From: Anaspis maculata
Lineage: Eukaryota; Arthropoda; Insecta; Coleoptera; Scraptiidae
Direction: 5' to 3'
NCBI GenBank assembly: GCA_949128115.1
Contig: OX421964.1
Span: 37,254,177-37,318,176 of the forward strand
Length of the DNA: 64,000 bases
Made by a program: the position numbers and the translations under genes. Each line of letters opens with the position of its first letter. Position 1 is the first letter of the stretch. The notes below the pieces were generated by a model that worked only from the letters and a program-made list of their open reading frames with translations, ran no database searches and was not told the DNA's origin. Below, piece after piece: positions 25,601 to 37,612 of this stretch.

Positions 25601-28600
25601 CAAACGATTGTGTATGACGTAGCTGTCAGTTTGCGAGTGTCAATACTACCATTTATTACTGTCATTTTCCCCGCAAACCTGGGGAATACTGAATTTAATA
25701 CCTACTTCAGTTTAAGGTAGGTAACATTGGTACCACAGTAATTTATACTCGAAAATAGGATGACCAAGCCCCTTTTTCCGGGGGGGGGGAGCGCCTTTGG
25801 CGCAGCTCGCTTCGCTCGCGTTCGTTAGCCCCCCCCATGGCTAAATCCTGCGGCTGCGCCACTGCCCATGACCAGGTCATGAAATGTATAACCGGTGATG
25901 ATATCAAAATGGCGGCACTTCCTACTTCCTTTACCGCTTATAACCAATCCTCGCTAAAATGTCAAATTCTATAACTCGAATTTTTTCAAAAAATTCTGAA
26001 TGGTATCGAAAGCGAATTAGGTTTGGAGTCGCGTAGACCTATTTAAATGCGACATGGTTTCGGTCTTCCGGCGGTGATTTTCTTGCACATTTTACAAATT
26101 TGAAAAGAATGAGGAGCAAATTTCAATCTCTGATCAGTCCCACGGAATATTTATTTCAAGTGCCGACATGCTGCGAATCATAGTTGGAGAAAATATTGAA
26201 TCAATTTTTGGAGGGGAGAAAAAATTTTGAAATAGGGTTTTCGGGTTTTTCCGGCTTGAGAAAATAAACAATTTTAAAAAAGAGAAATTTGAGAGGAAGA
26301 GAAAGAGGGAGATACCTACAGGACGTATATCAATAAGAGAATTTTCAGTTATGAGAATGATGCGATTTTTTCAATCCTGCAATCAGTGCAATCAAATCTC
26401 AACTTCTCTTCCGAATGGATGCTTCAAAAAAATTATTACTCACGTCGCTGGATACCGTCGGGAAAGATTGTATCGCCCACAACATGTTTTTTTGATTATT
26501 GAAGCCTAAAACATCCATTTCCTCTCAGAAATCAGGCCTCTGGTCCCATGGATCCAAGTTTTCCATCTTCAATCAACATGCGAAGTAAACGTAGGTACTT
26601 ATATGGAAAAAAAAATCTGGATCGCGAGCTGGATCGACACCCTTAAAATGATGGATGTGAGGCGCCGACCTCAGTTACTTTAATGGCACCCGTCTGTGTG
26701 CTCTTATCTGGTAAGTGACTTGATGGTACCTAAAACATTTCACCAGAAAAACAACTATTCTAGTCGTGATAATTCTTACTTATAAGAAATGCATAGTTAA
26801 ATGCACCCGGTCCATTACAAAAGATAACCTGTAAAACGTTTTGCATAAAATTGTGGTAGGTAGAGAGAGTAACTTATCAAGTTTTACATAATATTTTTCT
26901 GCCAGAATTTAAGTTTCAAAAACTAAACTCAGCAATGACACGGTTTCAAAATACAGGAACAATCTTGATTGATTTTCCTGCGGTGCCGCCAGATTTGCAG
27001 CTTTTACAATGGAACAATTTCAGGAGTTGGCTCAGGTTAGGTCCACTTATTGATCGCCTGCTTCCCCCAAATTTAGGGTTCCTTCCGAAACATAATGACT
27101 GTCAGGGACAACACAGCACACAACGGCAAGGCACGCAAGGAATTTCACGTCGCCGGCCGCACTTTTTCTGGTATTTTTTTCTGAACGCGTTAAGAGCTTT
27201 CGAGTGTTTACATAAAAACCTGCTGTGCTGCAACTTGTAAAGACAATAAAAAAAAGTTACACCCGAAAAAGTGTTAATTACAAAATGTCGTCTGAAATGT
27301 AAATACCCGGCGATTATTATTAGAAGCTTTAGGACTTTGAGAGAGAAGTCAAGTTATTTTTAATCGAATAAACGCGACTCGGCGTCTCTTATGCACATAT
27401 GTAATTTCAAAACAGATAATGAACGAGAGTAGATATGTGAGTTCTCATCATATAACTGGAGTTTCCTGTAATTACATCGCGAATACTTATACGAGCATAC
27501 AAAAAAAAAACTCAAGGATTGATGTCAATAACTCTTCGGCGCTAATGCCAGAGACATATTAAGTGAATAATTGCCTCACACAAGAAAACTTCATTGAATC
27601 TCACTTCTTCACCAGCCAAAGACAAAACTCGACAGAAAAACTATTGATGGTTTTGCTGTGAAAGGTTAGGGGTTGAGGGCGTCGCATGCGGCATTCATAG
27701 TTGGACGTTTCGATTTTCGATGGCAGACGTTTCCGTATTGTCCTTTTTAATTAAGATGCTTTTATTTGCGTAAAGGTGTGACCAGAAAAGTTATGGAATG
27801 ACCACTCCAAGCTTGGTGGTAATTTTTTATCCACAGCAAGCGATCGAGGCACCAAGCCTAGTTTATGGAGTAGAATTTGTTTTAATTTCTTTTTGACTTT
27901 GATACACTCGTACATACTCGTATTTGTAGGGCAGTTGGGAACAAAAAGCTTGAAATGCAGATTGCAAATGTCCCGCAAGAAGTATGCTTAGGCCACCACA
28001 AGTATTGACCTTCTCTTCCACTATATTTATTTCACCAAAACGTATATGTACCAATATTTATATTGGAGTGATTTCCTCCCCCCCCCCCATTTTTTCATGT
28101 GGATATCACAAAATTTCTTACGCCAAACCCCAGAAGCTTCGCTTGTGATTAGGCTGCTACACGACCTCACTTCTTTGTGCCCTTCTTTTACTTCCCCGAC
28201 CCACCATCCAACGAGAATGGGAAATATTGTAAACGCGCTAGAAAATTTTTTCGAGATTTCGACGGATATATCCGTTTTTAGGTTCCTTATGACGATTGAG
28301 ACCATTTCCAGAATGATCTCTGTCTGTATGTGTGTATGTGTGTTTGCATGTATGTGTGTCTGTAACCTTCCACAATAACAGCCGCAACGTCTATCCGATC
28401 GACTTGAAATTTGGTACACAGACATGGTTCACCGTCGAATGAGTCCATTAGTTTTTGGCTGTCATCTGTCAAACGGAAGTGTCACTATCAAAAAAAAAAT
28501 TACAGAAGCTATACAGGGTGGTCCATCCTAGCGTAATCCCATAGCGGTCTTACCGTTCAAAATAGAGAAAAAGATGTAAGAGATAAGTTATATGGTTTGA

Positions 28601-31600
28601 TGAAACCTATAACCTAAAATTATTTTCAGCTATACAGGATGTTCCATTTTGACGGGATCAACGAAACGTCAGTTTCTTTAAATGGAACACCCCATATTTT
28701 TTTGCATTTTCATGTTCAACTTTTCCAACTCTATTATGCCTGTATTTTTGTTTTTAATTAATAAATTTCTCAAGGTAGGCCTTGATCCCTCGCTAGCCAC
28801 GTTTTTTTCGCCAGATTTTCAGGAATCAAAGGCAACTTGAGAAGAAATTTATTCGACCACTCGTTATAATACTTTTTATCTACAAGCGTTAAATAATACC
28901 CGTCACTTTTAACACGTCGTCATGGGCGACGTGAAAAAATGATGATTCTGTGCGTTTTTGTCATATTATCAATAAATTCTGACATTACCAAACATTTCAA
29001 AGACCATTGTAGATAAAATCTTGTACGATACACGCGTTAAAAGTGTTTTATTTTGTTCGCGGGGTTGTTCTACTCGCTAATGCTCGTTTCGCAAGCGTCC
29101 CCGCTCACATAATAATACCTGTCACTTTTAACACTTGTATCGTAAATAGCTATTATGTGCAACCGTCCTTTAATGCTTACTTTATCATTAACAAAGACCG
29201 TTTTGAAAGTGACATTTTTCAGTATTTCGACAGATTTCAGATCTCTTATGTCGCATTTCGGCACTCTTATGTCACTTTTTAGCACTGTTATGCTTTCACT
29301 TTTTAAGCCTCGCCATACGTAGTGGAGAAGGCTATTTGTGGCCGCTCTTTTTTTTTCGTGTTTTTCTTTTCTCGTTCCTCCTTCCTCGTTTCCTAACAAA
29401 ATTCACCTAAATATTCCGTATCTTCTAAACGGTTGAATATACCTATCCAGTTCATTATTTCGCTAATCGAATCTCAACTATTGCGGGTTGATACCGAAGA
29501 CGTTTAAAGATGATCGGTCAAATATAAACATAATTTAACAACAATAAAGAATGCACAACTTGCGAAACTTATCTAAAATAGAATAAACGCATAGATGCCA
29601 GCCTTTCCATCATCATATCTTTCGATCTAATGAAGCTTTGTGCCTTTTTTTTTATTGAAGTACATATTCAGACTTTAGTTACAGTGTGACGATTGATAAA
29701 CAATGATTTATCATTCATTTATTTAGTTCATAAACATTTTTATCGGCTATAAATGCATAATGATTTTCAGCTAGCGAGGGATTTTTTTGTTTTCACGATT
29801 TTCTATATAGTCCGGATGTTAAGGTATAATACCCTTCACTTTTAGAACAAGCAATGCCACTTGGCATACCTGTTGCCAAGACCATGTTTGACCGATTAAG
29901 ATCAGGAGCCAAAGTCGCAAGCAATGCAGGCGTCGTATACAGGGTGTCGTATAGAAAAAAAGTAAAAAATTCGTATATCAATAACCAAACCAGATGGATC
30001 CACGTGAATAAGCACATAGATTCACAATATACCTATTACCCATCAAGGAAGAGTCAACGGTTTTGGAAAATCTTGAGCGATTCCTAAAATATTCAGGAAA
30101 AACTAAATTTTTTTCTGAATATTTTATTTCTCGGTAAATCAGTGAATTTTCAAGATATCGAAGTGCAACTTGGTAGTTCTATGGCCAGTATGATCATGAA
30201 TCAAAAAAGATCAGGAGCCAAATGCAAGGCTTGCCATTTCCAGAAATAAAACAGTGAACTCTTTTTTTCTTCGCGACCGCCATCTTGAATCCCCGTTTTA
30301 CTCAACAGTTGAAAAAGTGACAACCGAATGTGAGATAGTCGACATCCAGTCACCACATTATGGAAAAGATAGCCTTGAAGCAACGTAATGGTCTCTTCAT
30401 CGAGAAAACAGTGTTACACAAGGTTTTCATGGTAATACGCATTTGCAGCGCCTGTGATGGCTAATCAGAGATTTGAAAGAGCAGAGTGAGCTTTTTGTCA
30501 CAATCCTACATTCATTACGAGCTGAATTACCAAAATTCATGATGATCGGTCCGAAGGTAAATTTTTGGTGGCTTTCTAAACCAAATATGTGGCGCTTTTT
30601 GGTGAAAAATGCAAAAAAATCGAGCAATCATCATCATGTCATCCCTCACTAAGAGAAGGCTATCGCAAAAACTGAAACTAATCAACGCTGAAATGTTTTG
30701 GGACAGTCAACTCTATAATCTTGAGGCATAAAATGTTGGACACATGCGTCCCTTTCTTAGAGAGAAGACATGAGAGACTTGCATGCAGGAAGTTTTTTCC
30801 AAGTTCTGAGCCACGTATTATTTTCAGAAAGCTACCAAAATTTTGTCTCTGGATCGATGATAATGAATTTTGGTACTAAATCTCAAAATGGATGTAATAT
30901 TGTTAGTCATCAACTTTTGGTGGGTTTCTGAATGAAATATCTGAATAACAATTTTGTATTTTTTTTCTGCATGCACGCCTTCCATGCCTTCTCTCTGGTA
31001 ACCGGACGCATGTGTCCAACATTTATTGCCTCAAGAATATAGGCTTCAGTCTTAGAAAACATTTCAGCGTTGGTTTGTTTCAGTTTTTGCAACAGCCTTC
31101 TCTTCGTGAGGGATAACATGATAATGATAGCCCGATTTTTTTTGCATTTCTCACCAAAAAGCACTACCTATTCTGTTCAGCATGCCATCAAGAGTTTACC
31201 TTTGGACCGTTCATCATGAATTTTGATAATTCAGCTCAAAATAAATGTAGAATTGTGACAAGAACTTACTCTGCTCTTTCAAATCTCTCATTAGCCATCA
31301 CGGGCGCTGCAAATGCGTATTACTATGAAAACCTTGGGTGACAATGTTTTCTCGATGAAGACACCCTCACCTTGCTTCAAGGCCATCTTTTTCGTAATAG
31401 GGTGGCTGGATGCCAAGATTCTCACATTCGACTGTCACTTTTCCAACTGTTGAGTAAAATGGAGATTCAAGATGGCGGTCACGAAGAAAAAAAAGTTGAC
31501 TGTCTTACTTCTGGAAATAGCAGGCCCTGCATTTGGCTCCTGATCGTTTTTTATTCATGACAATACTTGCCGTAAACTTACCAAGTTGCACTTTGATATC

Positions 31601-33471
31601 TTGAAAATTCACTGATTCACCGAGAAATCAAATATTAAGAAGAAAATTCAGTTTTTCGGAATATTTCAGGAACCGTTCAAAATTTTCCAAAACTGTTGAC
31701 TCTTCCTTGATGGGTGATATATCGTGAATATATGTGCCTACTCACGTGAATCCATCTGGTTTGGTTGATGATATACGAATTTTTGACTTTTTTTCTATAC
31801 GACACCCTGTATATGGCGCCTGCATCACTTACGACTTTGGCTCCTGATCTTAATCGGTCAAACATGGTCTCGGCAACAGGTATGCCAAGTGGCATTGCTT
31901 GTTATAAAAGTGAAGGGTGCCCCCTAAATTTTGACCTTAACATCCGGACTAATATACATACAACCAGCGAAGAAAATAGAGCCCAAGTATTGGAGAATTT
32001 TTTTAAAAAACCAAAAATTAATTATAGTTCTCTCGATATTTTTGCTCATTTTTTATTGTAAAAAGTTGCGATTGCACATGAAGCAGTGTATGCATCTCGT
32101 GTTAAAAATGTCTTTTCGGTATGAGCGGTATGAAAAGATGCACTTTTAGCACTCATTACATAAACTCGAGCATAAACTACTATTATACTTGCCTCGATAC
32201 TTGCCTAGATATAAGTGATATTACCAGAGGATTTTCCCTTTCGTCACTGATAGATATGATAAACCGGGAAAGCAAAAGGTAATCTTGGCAAAAAAGTTGG
32301 AAAGAAACTTTCAAGAAGAAAAATTGCTTGAGAATGGCAGTTGAATGGTGTAAGAAATGTGATTTTCTTATCAATTCCCAGTATGCACCTAATTTCCAGA
32401 GGTGGTAGACGTTCAGCAGGTTTTTTTGAGGTAGGTAAGTCGGCGACGTCGCGTTTCCATGACAACAATAATCCAAACTTATATGAAATGTCAGTGTCAG
32501 CCACCCTCTGTCACCTAGCACTAAGGTCCCCAGATGGTTTTCATTATGTCGATAAGATTTATTGCTCGGTTTTCCAGACAACCATGATGAAAATCTGTAG
32601 ACTAGACATAATTTTTTCATCATTCCATCAACCCACAGCACACCTTGTTTACAGAGTTGTTTACATTTTTAATATGTTCATCCATTATCTCAAAAATGCA
32701 CCATGGCTAAACAGTGTAGATACAAAAAGTAAACAGGTAGGTAATATATCAACCACAAACCGTTGATAATACCCTATTACACAATCATATTAAGATACTA
32801 ACATTTCCCGAATTCGATGTTAAATTACAGTGAGTCTTAATTATTCCAAGCCCTGGATCAGATCCTCACACGCAGGGTTCAAGGTGGAGTGAAAGGAAAA
32901 CCAAATCCGACCGGTTCCTTCCGTTCGAATGTGTAAACAAAACAAATCCCCTTTATTTATCCATCATCCATTTAATGGGAAGACTTTTAGGGTCCAGGAA
33001 GCCGCAATTAAAAGTTAAAATAGATTTATTGATCTGGTTGCCTCATCCATCAAGCTCAAGGCGAATGTCTTCATCTCACCATGAATGGATAAACTGTTTT
33101 GCATATCGAATAAAGGTTCTGATTATTCATTCTTATCGAATACCGTGATGATAAGCAACCATATCCTCGGGCTATATTTAGAATATTACCACCCGTTACG
33201 GGTTTTTCACCATAAAATCAAGCGTGCTTTTGCGGCGCTGTCAGAAACCTTTTGTCTTTGTCACTTATTTTGTGCGAAAGTAAAACAAAAGTTTACCTGC
33301 AATCACAGTGTCGCTTAGGTTGTACTTTTCGCTGGTTTTGGGGAAGTCTTTCAACTTCCTATTGCTGAGTTTCAGCTCTCCGCTCTGGTTGGCGTCGTCC
33401 AAAATCTTCTCCAACGACCTCGTCAGCTGGTTCTGGATGTGTCCGTTTATGTTTTGAACGAGCATTGCCAT
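13403..33471 (-). CDS. Lrch: Lrch: leucine-rich repeat and calponin-homology domain protein (whole gene, 10 exons)
   Basis: The coding sequence joins complement(33297-33471, 19688-19884, 19300-19617, 18988-19234, 16656-16821, 16425-16520, 15031-15592, 14371-14508, 14238-14315, 13403-13621). This gives 2196 nt, in frame throughout, for 731 aa. Residues 33-225 are leucine-rich repeats of the LPxxL type. Residues 231-587 are a low-complexity linker, 588-690 a calponin-homology (CH) domain, and 708-727 a hydrophobic segment ending four residues before the stop. The order LRR then CH is diagnostic of the LRCH family, which scaffolds at the cell cortex; LRCH proteins are linked to actin, septin and DOCK regulation in other animals. 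The start ATG at 33471 is the first in frame; a second lies two codons on. Intron 1 is about 13.4 kb and full of mobile elements. The extent of the 3' UTR is not clear. Confidence 0.93.
14238..14315 (-). CDS. Lrch: Lrch exon 9 (CH domain)
   Basis: A 26-codon exon encoding PKLTMARCRRNVDNFIEACR and KIGVDE, the N(V)xxFxxACRxxGV part of the CH fold. The phase is 0 at both ends. Confidence 0.95.
14371..14508 (-). CDS. Lrch: Lrch exon 8 (CH domain, first half)
   Basis: It encodes VIETRLKMALPEDLSSSLTD, then GVVLCHLANHIKPRS and VPSPAV. The DGVxLCxLxN block is the calponin-homology hallmark. The phase is 0 at both ends. Confidence 0.95.
15031..15592 (-). CDS. Lrch: Lrch exon 7 (long linker)
   Basis: The longest exon (187 codons). 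It opens with a charged helix (REYKEALKQQRAHD), continues as a polar Asn/Ser/Pro/Lys-rich disordered stretch, and ends with a coiled segment (RREIDKAREETDLINQLRN) that leads into the CH domain. Confidence 0.9.
16425..16520 (-). CDS. Lrch: Lrch exon 6 (linker)
   Basis: A 96-nt exon encoding FRLSPCIDPSGVSN and following residues (368-399). The phases match on both sides (AG|C Ser, AG|G Arg). It is too short for conventional ORF finding. Confidence 0.8.
16656..16821 (-). CDS. Lrch: Lrch exon 5 (linker)
   Basis: This exon encodes a Ser/Thr/Pro/Asp-rich linker, residues 313-367. The acceptor cacag|TA was chosen over tacag 12 nt upstream because only this one keeps frame with exon 4. The donor is AGC AG|gtacac. 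Confidence 0.8.
17826..18172 (-). mobile_element. tRNA-derived SINE, copy 2
   Basis: Same family and orientation as 9175-9499. It shares the TTCAGCGCG-type head region, the body (CCCCTGTGTGTTCCAACACA) and the T-run at the left. Its B box is more decayed (TACGATCCC). It lies in the intron between Lrch exons 4 and 5. Confidence 0.75.
18988..19234 (-). CDS. Lrch: Lrch exon 4 (end of LRR, linker start)
   Basis: It begins LCKRGRVHIFKFLE, the conserved cap after the LRR array. It then turns Gly/Ser/Lys-rich (SGYSTSSDGFDKRW), residues 231-312. The donor is ACA G|gtgaga. Confidence 0.92.
19300..19617 (-). CDS. Lrch: Lrch exon 3 (leucine-rich repeats)
   Basis: This exon has 106 codons, phase 0 at both ends. 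It carries four to five more repeats (VSNNNLAYLPDEL, DASCNQLTHLPPRL, LDLRANRIGVLP), residues 125-230. The acceptor is ttccgcag and the donor AGT|gtaagc. Confidence 0.93.
19688..19884 (-). CDS. Lrch: Lrch exon 2 (leucine-rich repeats)
   Basis: The acceptor is caattgcag|AC and the donor AAA|gtatat. It encodes repeats such as LSKNRFSELPDEV and LDLSRNQLTSLP (residues 59-124). Confidence 0.92.
20822..22103. mobile_element. Foldback MITE (family A), split by a hAT-like insertion
   Basis: The ends are TTAAGGACTGAGTT and ACTCCGTCCTTAA. Long arms include GTCTATAGGCTCAAACCAAA and its inverse. The right part is pushed away by the 21083-22041 element. The intact sibling is at 25059-25390. Confidence 0.75.
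21083..22041. mobile_element. Non-autonomous hAT-like element, 959 bp
   Basis: The ends are CAGTGGCGGCT and AGCCGCCACTG, with an exact 8-bp duplication GAATAAAC on both sides (21075-21082, 22042-22049). An inner foldback (about 21115-21394) carries TTTTTCGAACTTCGAACCA and its inverse. No transposase was seen. The right half is GC-rich. Confidence 0.85.
24896..25864. mobile_element. Non-autonomous hAT-like element, 969 bp
   Basis: The ends are CAGTGGCGCAGCC and GGCTGCGCCACTG, with an exact 8-bp duplication CCCATGAC (24888-24895, 25865-25872). Family A foldback MITE 25059-25390 sits inside it. Confidence 0.85.
25059..25390. mobile_element. Foldback MITE (family A), intact copy
   Basis: TTAAGGACGGAGTT at the left and ACTCCGTCCTTAA at the right. 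The arms contain CTTTGGTTTGAGCCCA and its inverse around a short AT loop near 25225. Confidence 0.78.
28321..28370. repeat. TGTG/TATG-rich microsatellite
   Basis: Interrupted TGTATGTG and TGTGTGTCTG units. Confidence 0.6.
28779..28870. repeat. Dispersed repeat, copy 1
   Basis: It shares GCCAGATTTTCAGGAATCA, GGCAACTTGAG and AGAAATTTATTCGA with 59712-59808. Confidence 0.7.
29809..31950. repeat. Long foldback element, 2.1 kb, in Lrch intron 1
   Basis: AGTCCGGATGTTAAGG at the left and its inverse at the right mark the ends. The arms, about 1 kb each, stay clearly complementary inward, for example GGCATACCTGTTGCC near 29863 against the inverse near 31880, and ATTTGCAGCGCC near 30440 against the inverse near 31308. 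The loop is near 30850. Small ORFs in the arms mirror each other and are not genes. Confidence 0.8.
33297..33471 (-). CDS. Lrch: Lrch exon 1 (residues 1-58)
   Basis: This exon holds the start codon and the conserved N-terminal block (LEKILDDANQSGELKLSNRK) before the first leucine-rich repeat. It ends GCA G|gtaaac, and the split codon becomes Asp with exon 2. The UTR upstream was not delimited. Confidence 0.9.
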
Positions 33472-34504
33472 TATTCATGGCAACACGCGAGTATATCACT
33501 CTTTCGCGCACAACTGACGCACCTTCCGCCTTATTTTTAACTGAAGAAGATAAACCGCAACAGCACCATGACCGTTCTCTCTGCGAGAAGGGCGAGGTGT
33601 TTGTTGTTGAGGTGCGGCAGAGGGCGCTGTCTGCGCGAGAAATGTCAACAATAATCGTCGTGCAAGGACCATACCGCGCATATTCCATATTCAGCGGGGT
33701 AATAAACGGCGATTATACCGGGTGATCACAACTATAAGTATTACTGTATGTTTTTGAAGATCATTTTATTTAAGTCGGATCTTGAGTCATCAAGGGCAAC
33801 ACGATTTTGATAATTCCAAAAGAAGTAATAAACTAAAGACAGTGTCCAATAAGGTTCAGTGAAAGAAAATTTGCGGATTATCCACTATAGTTTTTAAGGG
33901 AAAAATTATTAAAGTTACGGGACCCACGCAGTGTATTTTCGGCGGTCGACTCGATTTGAAATATTTCAAAAGTAGGAATGAACTGAAAACAGTGTCCAAG
34001 AATGCTAAAGAAAATTTGCCGATTTATTAATTAGTGTTCAAGAAAAAAATTACTGAAATTTTTGAACCACATAAAATATATTTTCTAGGCAGAAGGTGGT
34101 AGTCGTAGCGACTCTTACGTGAAAACGTTAAGCTCTAATGCCGAAATGGAATATTCAATGTAAGTAAACCACATTTTTCCGTTCCTAAATCGACCCACAG
34201 TTGCATACGGAAGAGAATGGCTACTGTAAAATATGCGGTTTCCATTGACCTTTATGACTCAAGCACCCAAAAAGGATCAAGTAAGCAAGGGGCTGATTAT
34301 CCTTCAAAAACAAGCAGTGATCAGTTGAATTGGGGCTCCTCCACCTCCTCATTCTTAACTCATACAAGCAGGAAAAATCTTGACGCATTCAACTTTGAAA
34401 ATGAATGATTCGGTCAAAAAAGTCATCAGAGAGTTGTCCAGTTGATGATTTTTATCTATGTCTCCTCCCAAATTGGATTTCGGGGGCGTTTCAGATTTGG
34501 GATT
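33472..34504. other. Lrch upstream region
   Basis: It includes the 5' UTR and presumably the promoter of Lrch (33472-33700 is the less AT-rich part). No TATA box is obvious. No gene seen. Confidence 0.4.
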
Positions 34505-35546
34505 TGGGTCTTACAGTCGACCAGTAAAATAAGGAATTAACTTGGAACAAATTAGGGGCAGGTTGAAAAAATCATGGCGATGTAGAGAATGAAATACTGA
34601 ATAAGAAAAACCAAACCAAAGTTTCATTATCAGTCATCCCGGGAACCATGGAAACAAAAATGAAGAAGATGGAAAAACATGCGCCGCGGTCTTTCTTTTG
34701 AAACGGTGAGAGAACGGTGAGAGATGTGTGAAAACTGTCAGGGACAAAGTTGTAGGGAATTCAATAATTTACAAAAAGTCCCTGGGGGCATATATCCAAC
34801 TTCTTCAGTTTAGCCGTTTATCGCAGTCAAAGTTGCGCGGCAGTCTAGTGAAGTGGAAAAACTGTCCGCGTGACCTTCCTTCTTTAATGCTGTGAGAACG
34901 ACAAGATAGGTATATCCAAAAATTATGAACGACAAAGTTGTAGAGAATCTAATGCTCCACTGGAAAATCTTCAAGGCCAATTATTAGCTGTTCTAGTTTA
35001 GCCGTGAACCACGTTCGAAGTTGCGCTGCAATCCTGTTGATGAAGTGGTTCTTCTGGAAAGCTCACAAAAACCCTAGACTCGATGGAAAAGCTATGGCAA
35101 TGTAGAGGATTAAATGATCTATAGAAAATCCCGTGTTGTCATGTATGCATGTGACGCGTCGCATATGTGGTCAAACTGGTACGACGTTGCGGTCATTGTT
35201 GAATTGATTATAAAACATCAATGATTTGAAAAAATTGCGTGCTTTGTTCAACGTCTGGGTAGCTACTTATTGTTAGAATTATCATTGTAGTCATCATCAC
35301 CGTCTTCCAAAACGACAATGCAGGAAGCGTCAGAACAGGTGGCTCCACCGCAGTGGTGGCAAAAGCTTGGTACACTTATTGAGGGCAGCTTTTCTGCATC
35401 CACTAAGCTTCTCGCAGTTTTTCAAGCATCTGCAGGAAATCAGCCGGAACAGATTTTCGAGAGCTACATTATCCTGGGTTCTAATAGGCATCAACAGAGA
35501 AATGTTTAATTTACAACACCATTGTTTAGGTGGACAGTTGTTCATT

Positions 35547-36828
35547 CAGGGCCGATTCTGGCTCGTCTAGCGTCTAGCGGGGGCGTTTGGACTCTCTAGA
35601 AATTGCACCGCAGGCAATTTTTTTCACTTTTGCGGGCCTAAAACCCGCAAAATTATGAACAATTATAATCTATTTTCCGCTGAGGATCAAGGTGCGTCCA
35701 TGGCCACCTCACTTCAGCATATCCTTCGGCACACCCTATAGGTCGTGGGAGCAAAAATCGCGTGCTAAAGATGGGTATATGGTATAATGTTACTTTCACT
35801 AGTACTTGTGAATACCGTTTCCTTTAGTTGTAATAAATTATATAGATGATTTATTGAACAATTGCCACTTGATCAAAAAAATAATTGTGCTAAACTCAAG
35901 ATTTGTCTGAGAAATGTTAAAAACAAATGAGTCTCTACAGCGGTACCTTGGCACCCTGTCTGCGCTTGCGCGAGCGTTTTATGTCAATTCAACGACGAAA
36001 AGGATGCGCATTGCGCAGTTGCCACGCCAGGCATACTCGCAACGTTGCCATAGCGGGTGCCAAGGTGACGGTTATGTTCCCGCGACCTATAGATGAGTTT
36101 TTAGGCACTTATACCAATTCATAGGTAAGTATATTGATTTTGTAGTTGAATGGAATCAGATAAAGCTGTTCAAATAAACTGGGCAACAATTGAATTGATT
36201 CACTAGAAAATTTTGCCTCACTTCAAATGTGAATATCTCATGTAAAAATGGATCGATTTTGGAAATCGTGGTCATGCTGGATAGCGTGTTCGTTTGGCTG
36301 TGAGATACTTGGATGGTACAGAGGTTGAACAACGTTGAGTGAGCTATACAGGGTGAAAACAGAAAAAGTGCAAAACCGGTCCACATCATTCAATGCCCTG
36401 CTTCTGTGAAAAAGATCCCAGATTTTTTCTGATTGCAGTTCTGAAAAGCACATATCAATATTTCTAAACGGTTCTCGAATTTTGATCGTAGTGCGGTTTT
36501 GATCGTTCCGGACTATCGGAAATGTTACCAAGAGATGAAAATTCTTGCCCTTCCTCAGATACTCATCTGAGAAAGAAGTCTAATATCTATAATAGTTGAC
36601 GCAGGGCGGCCGCCTCGCCTCCATTCTTGACAACCTGTTGTATTTTTTCAGCACTAAAAAATCACAATTTACGCAGGGCGGCTGCCGTCGGTCTCGAAAA
36701 TCATAACATCAGTTCCTTTTTCGACACTCAATTTTCCGTTAGAAAAAATTGGCGACTTTTCGCCGCCCTTGAATTTTGGCCGCCCCTGTGCAGGGGCACA
36801 CCCAGCACACCACTCAGAATCGGCCCTG
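35547..36828. mobile_element. Non-autonomous hAT-like element, 1.28 kb
   Basis: A 14-bp perfect TIR, CAGGGCCGATTCTG. The flanks TGTTCATT (35539-35546) and TGTTTATT (36829-36836) are an 8-bp duplication with one change. No transposase ORF. Confidence 0.75.
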
Positions 36829-36975
36829 TGTTTATTATCTCCGAGCTGTTGTTGAATAATCATTGTTCATCAGAAATCAGTTGAAAAACATCTCTGATTA
36901 TACATCTCTAACGTGAATCACGTTTTTCAATTATTAATCATATTGTGCTACAAAATACGAGTATACTTATCTCAG

Positions 36976-37145
36976 TTTCAAGCCTGAGTGTCACGATACT
37001 ATTTTCGTACTATTTATTTTGATGCTACAAATATATGACTAGAATAAACGACAAATTATGAAATTCCCTAGCAACCTAGTCTCTCGTCCTGGATTTCTAG
37101 TGTGAAAATATGACGAAAATAGTACCGTGACACTCAGGCTTTGAT
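36976..37145. repeat. Small foldback
   Basis: AAGCCTGAGTGTCACGATAC is mirrored by GTACCGTGACACTCAGGCTT, with the TTTTCGTACT-type arms around a TATT-rich loop. Confidence 0.65.
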
Positions 37146-37612
37146 TTTTCCAAACAAGAAACTTTATACATAACAAAGCGTTCATCCGCGGAGTTACATT
37201 TCCAACAATAGTTACCAAACGTTCAACAATTGAACAATGACCGTAACGTCGTGCCAGTTTGACCACATATGCGACGCGTCACTAGTCATGTACCCCAACT
37301 TTGATAGCGCTCCGCAGCCAAGTCGACAAAGATGCATTCATGACATCAGGGCATTTTCTATAAATGATTTAATCCTCTACAAGCTTGGTTGTTCAGATTT
37401 CTCATATTCATTACGTTTATTCCAGTATTCAATGAGGAGACTGAGAGTGCAAATCACTATTTTCCAACTTTTTCTTAGATTTCCCGAAACGGTGTGAGAT
37501 GAAACTTTGATTTTTTAGAACCAGTTTTTCATCCTCTACATTGTTATATTTTTTTCATCGAGTCTGGGATTTTTGTAAGTTTTCCAAAAGAACCACTTCA
37601 TTAACAGGATTG

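Larger units (their letters stand above)
19885..33296 (-). other. Lrch: Lrch intron 1
   Basis: A 13.4-kb intron between GCA G|gtaaac and caattgcag|AC. It holds two hAT-like elements, two family A foldbacks, the 2.1-kb foldback and other repeats. The plus and minus frames at 32183-32766 look non-coding. Confidence 0.8.

Noticed and set aside
29793..30087. Pairs of frames resembling frames at 31677-32061
   Set aside because: They match because the two regions are arms of one foldback; no protein family is visible.
32183..32766. 152-codon minus and 141-codon plus frames
   Set aside because: They overlap on opposite strands inside Lrch intron 1, with no motif; taken as chance.
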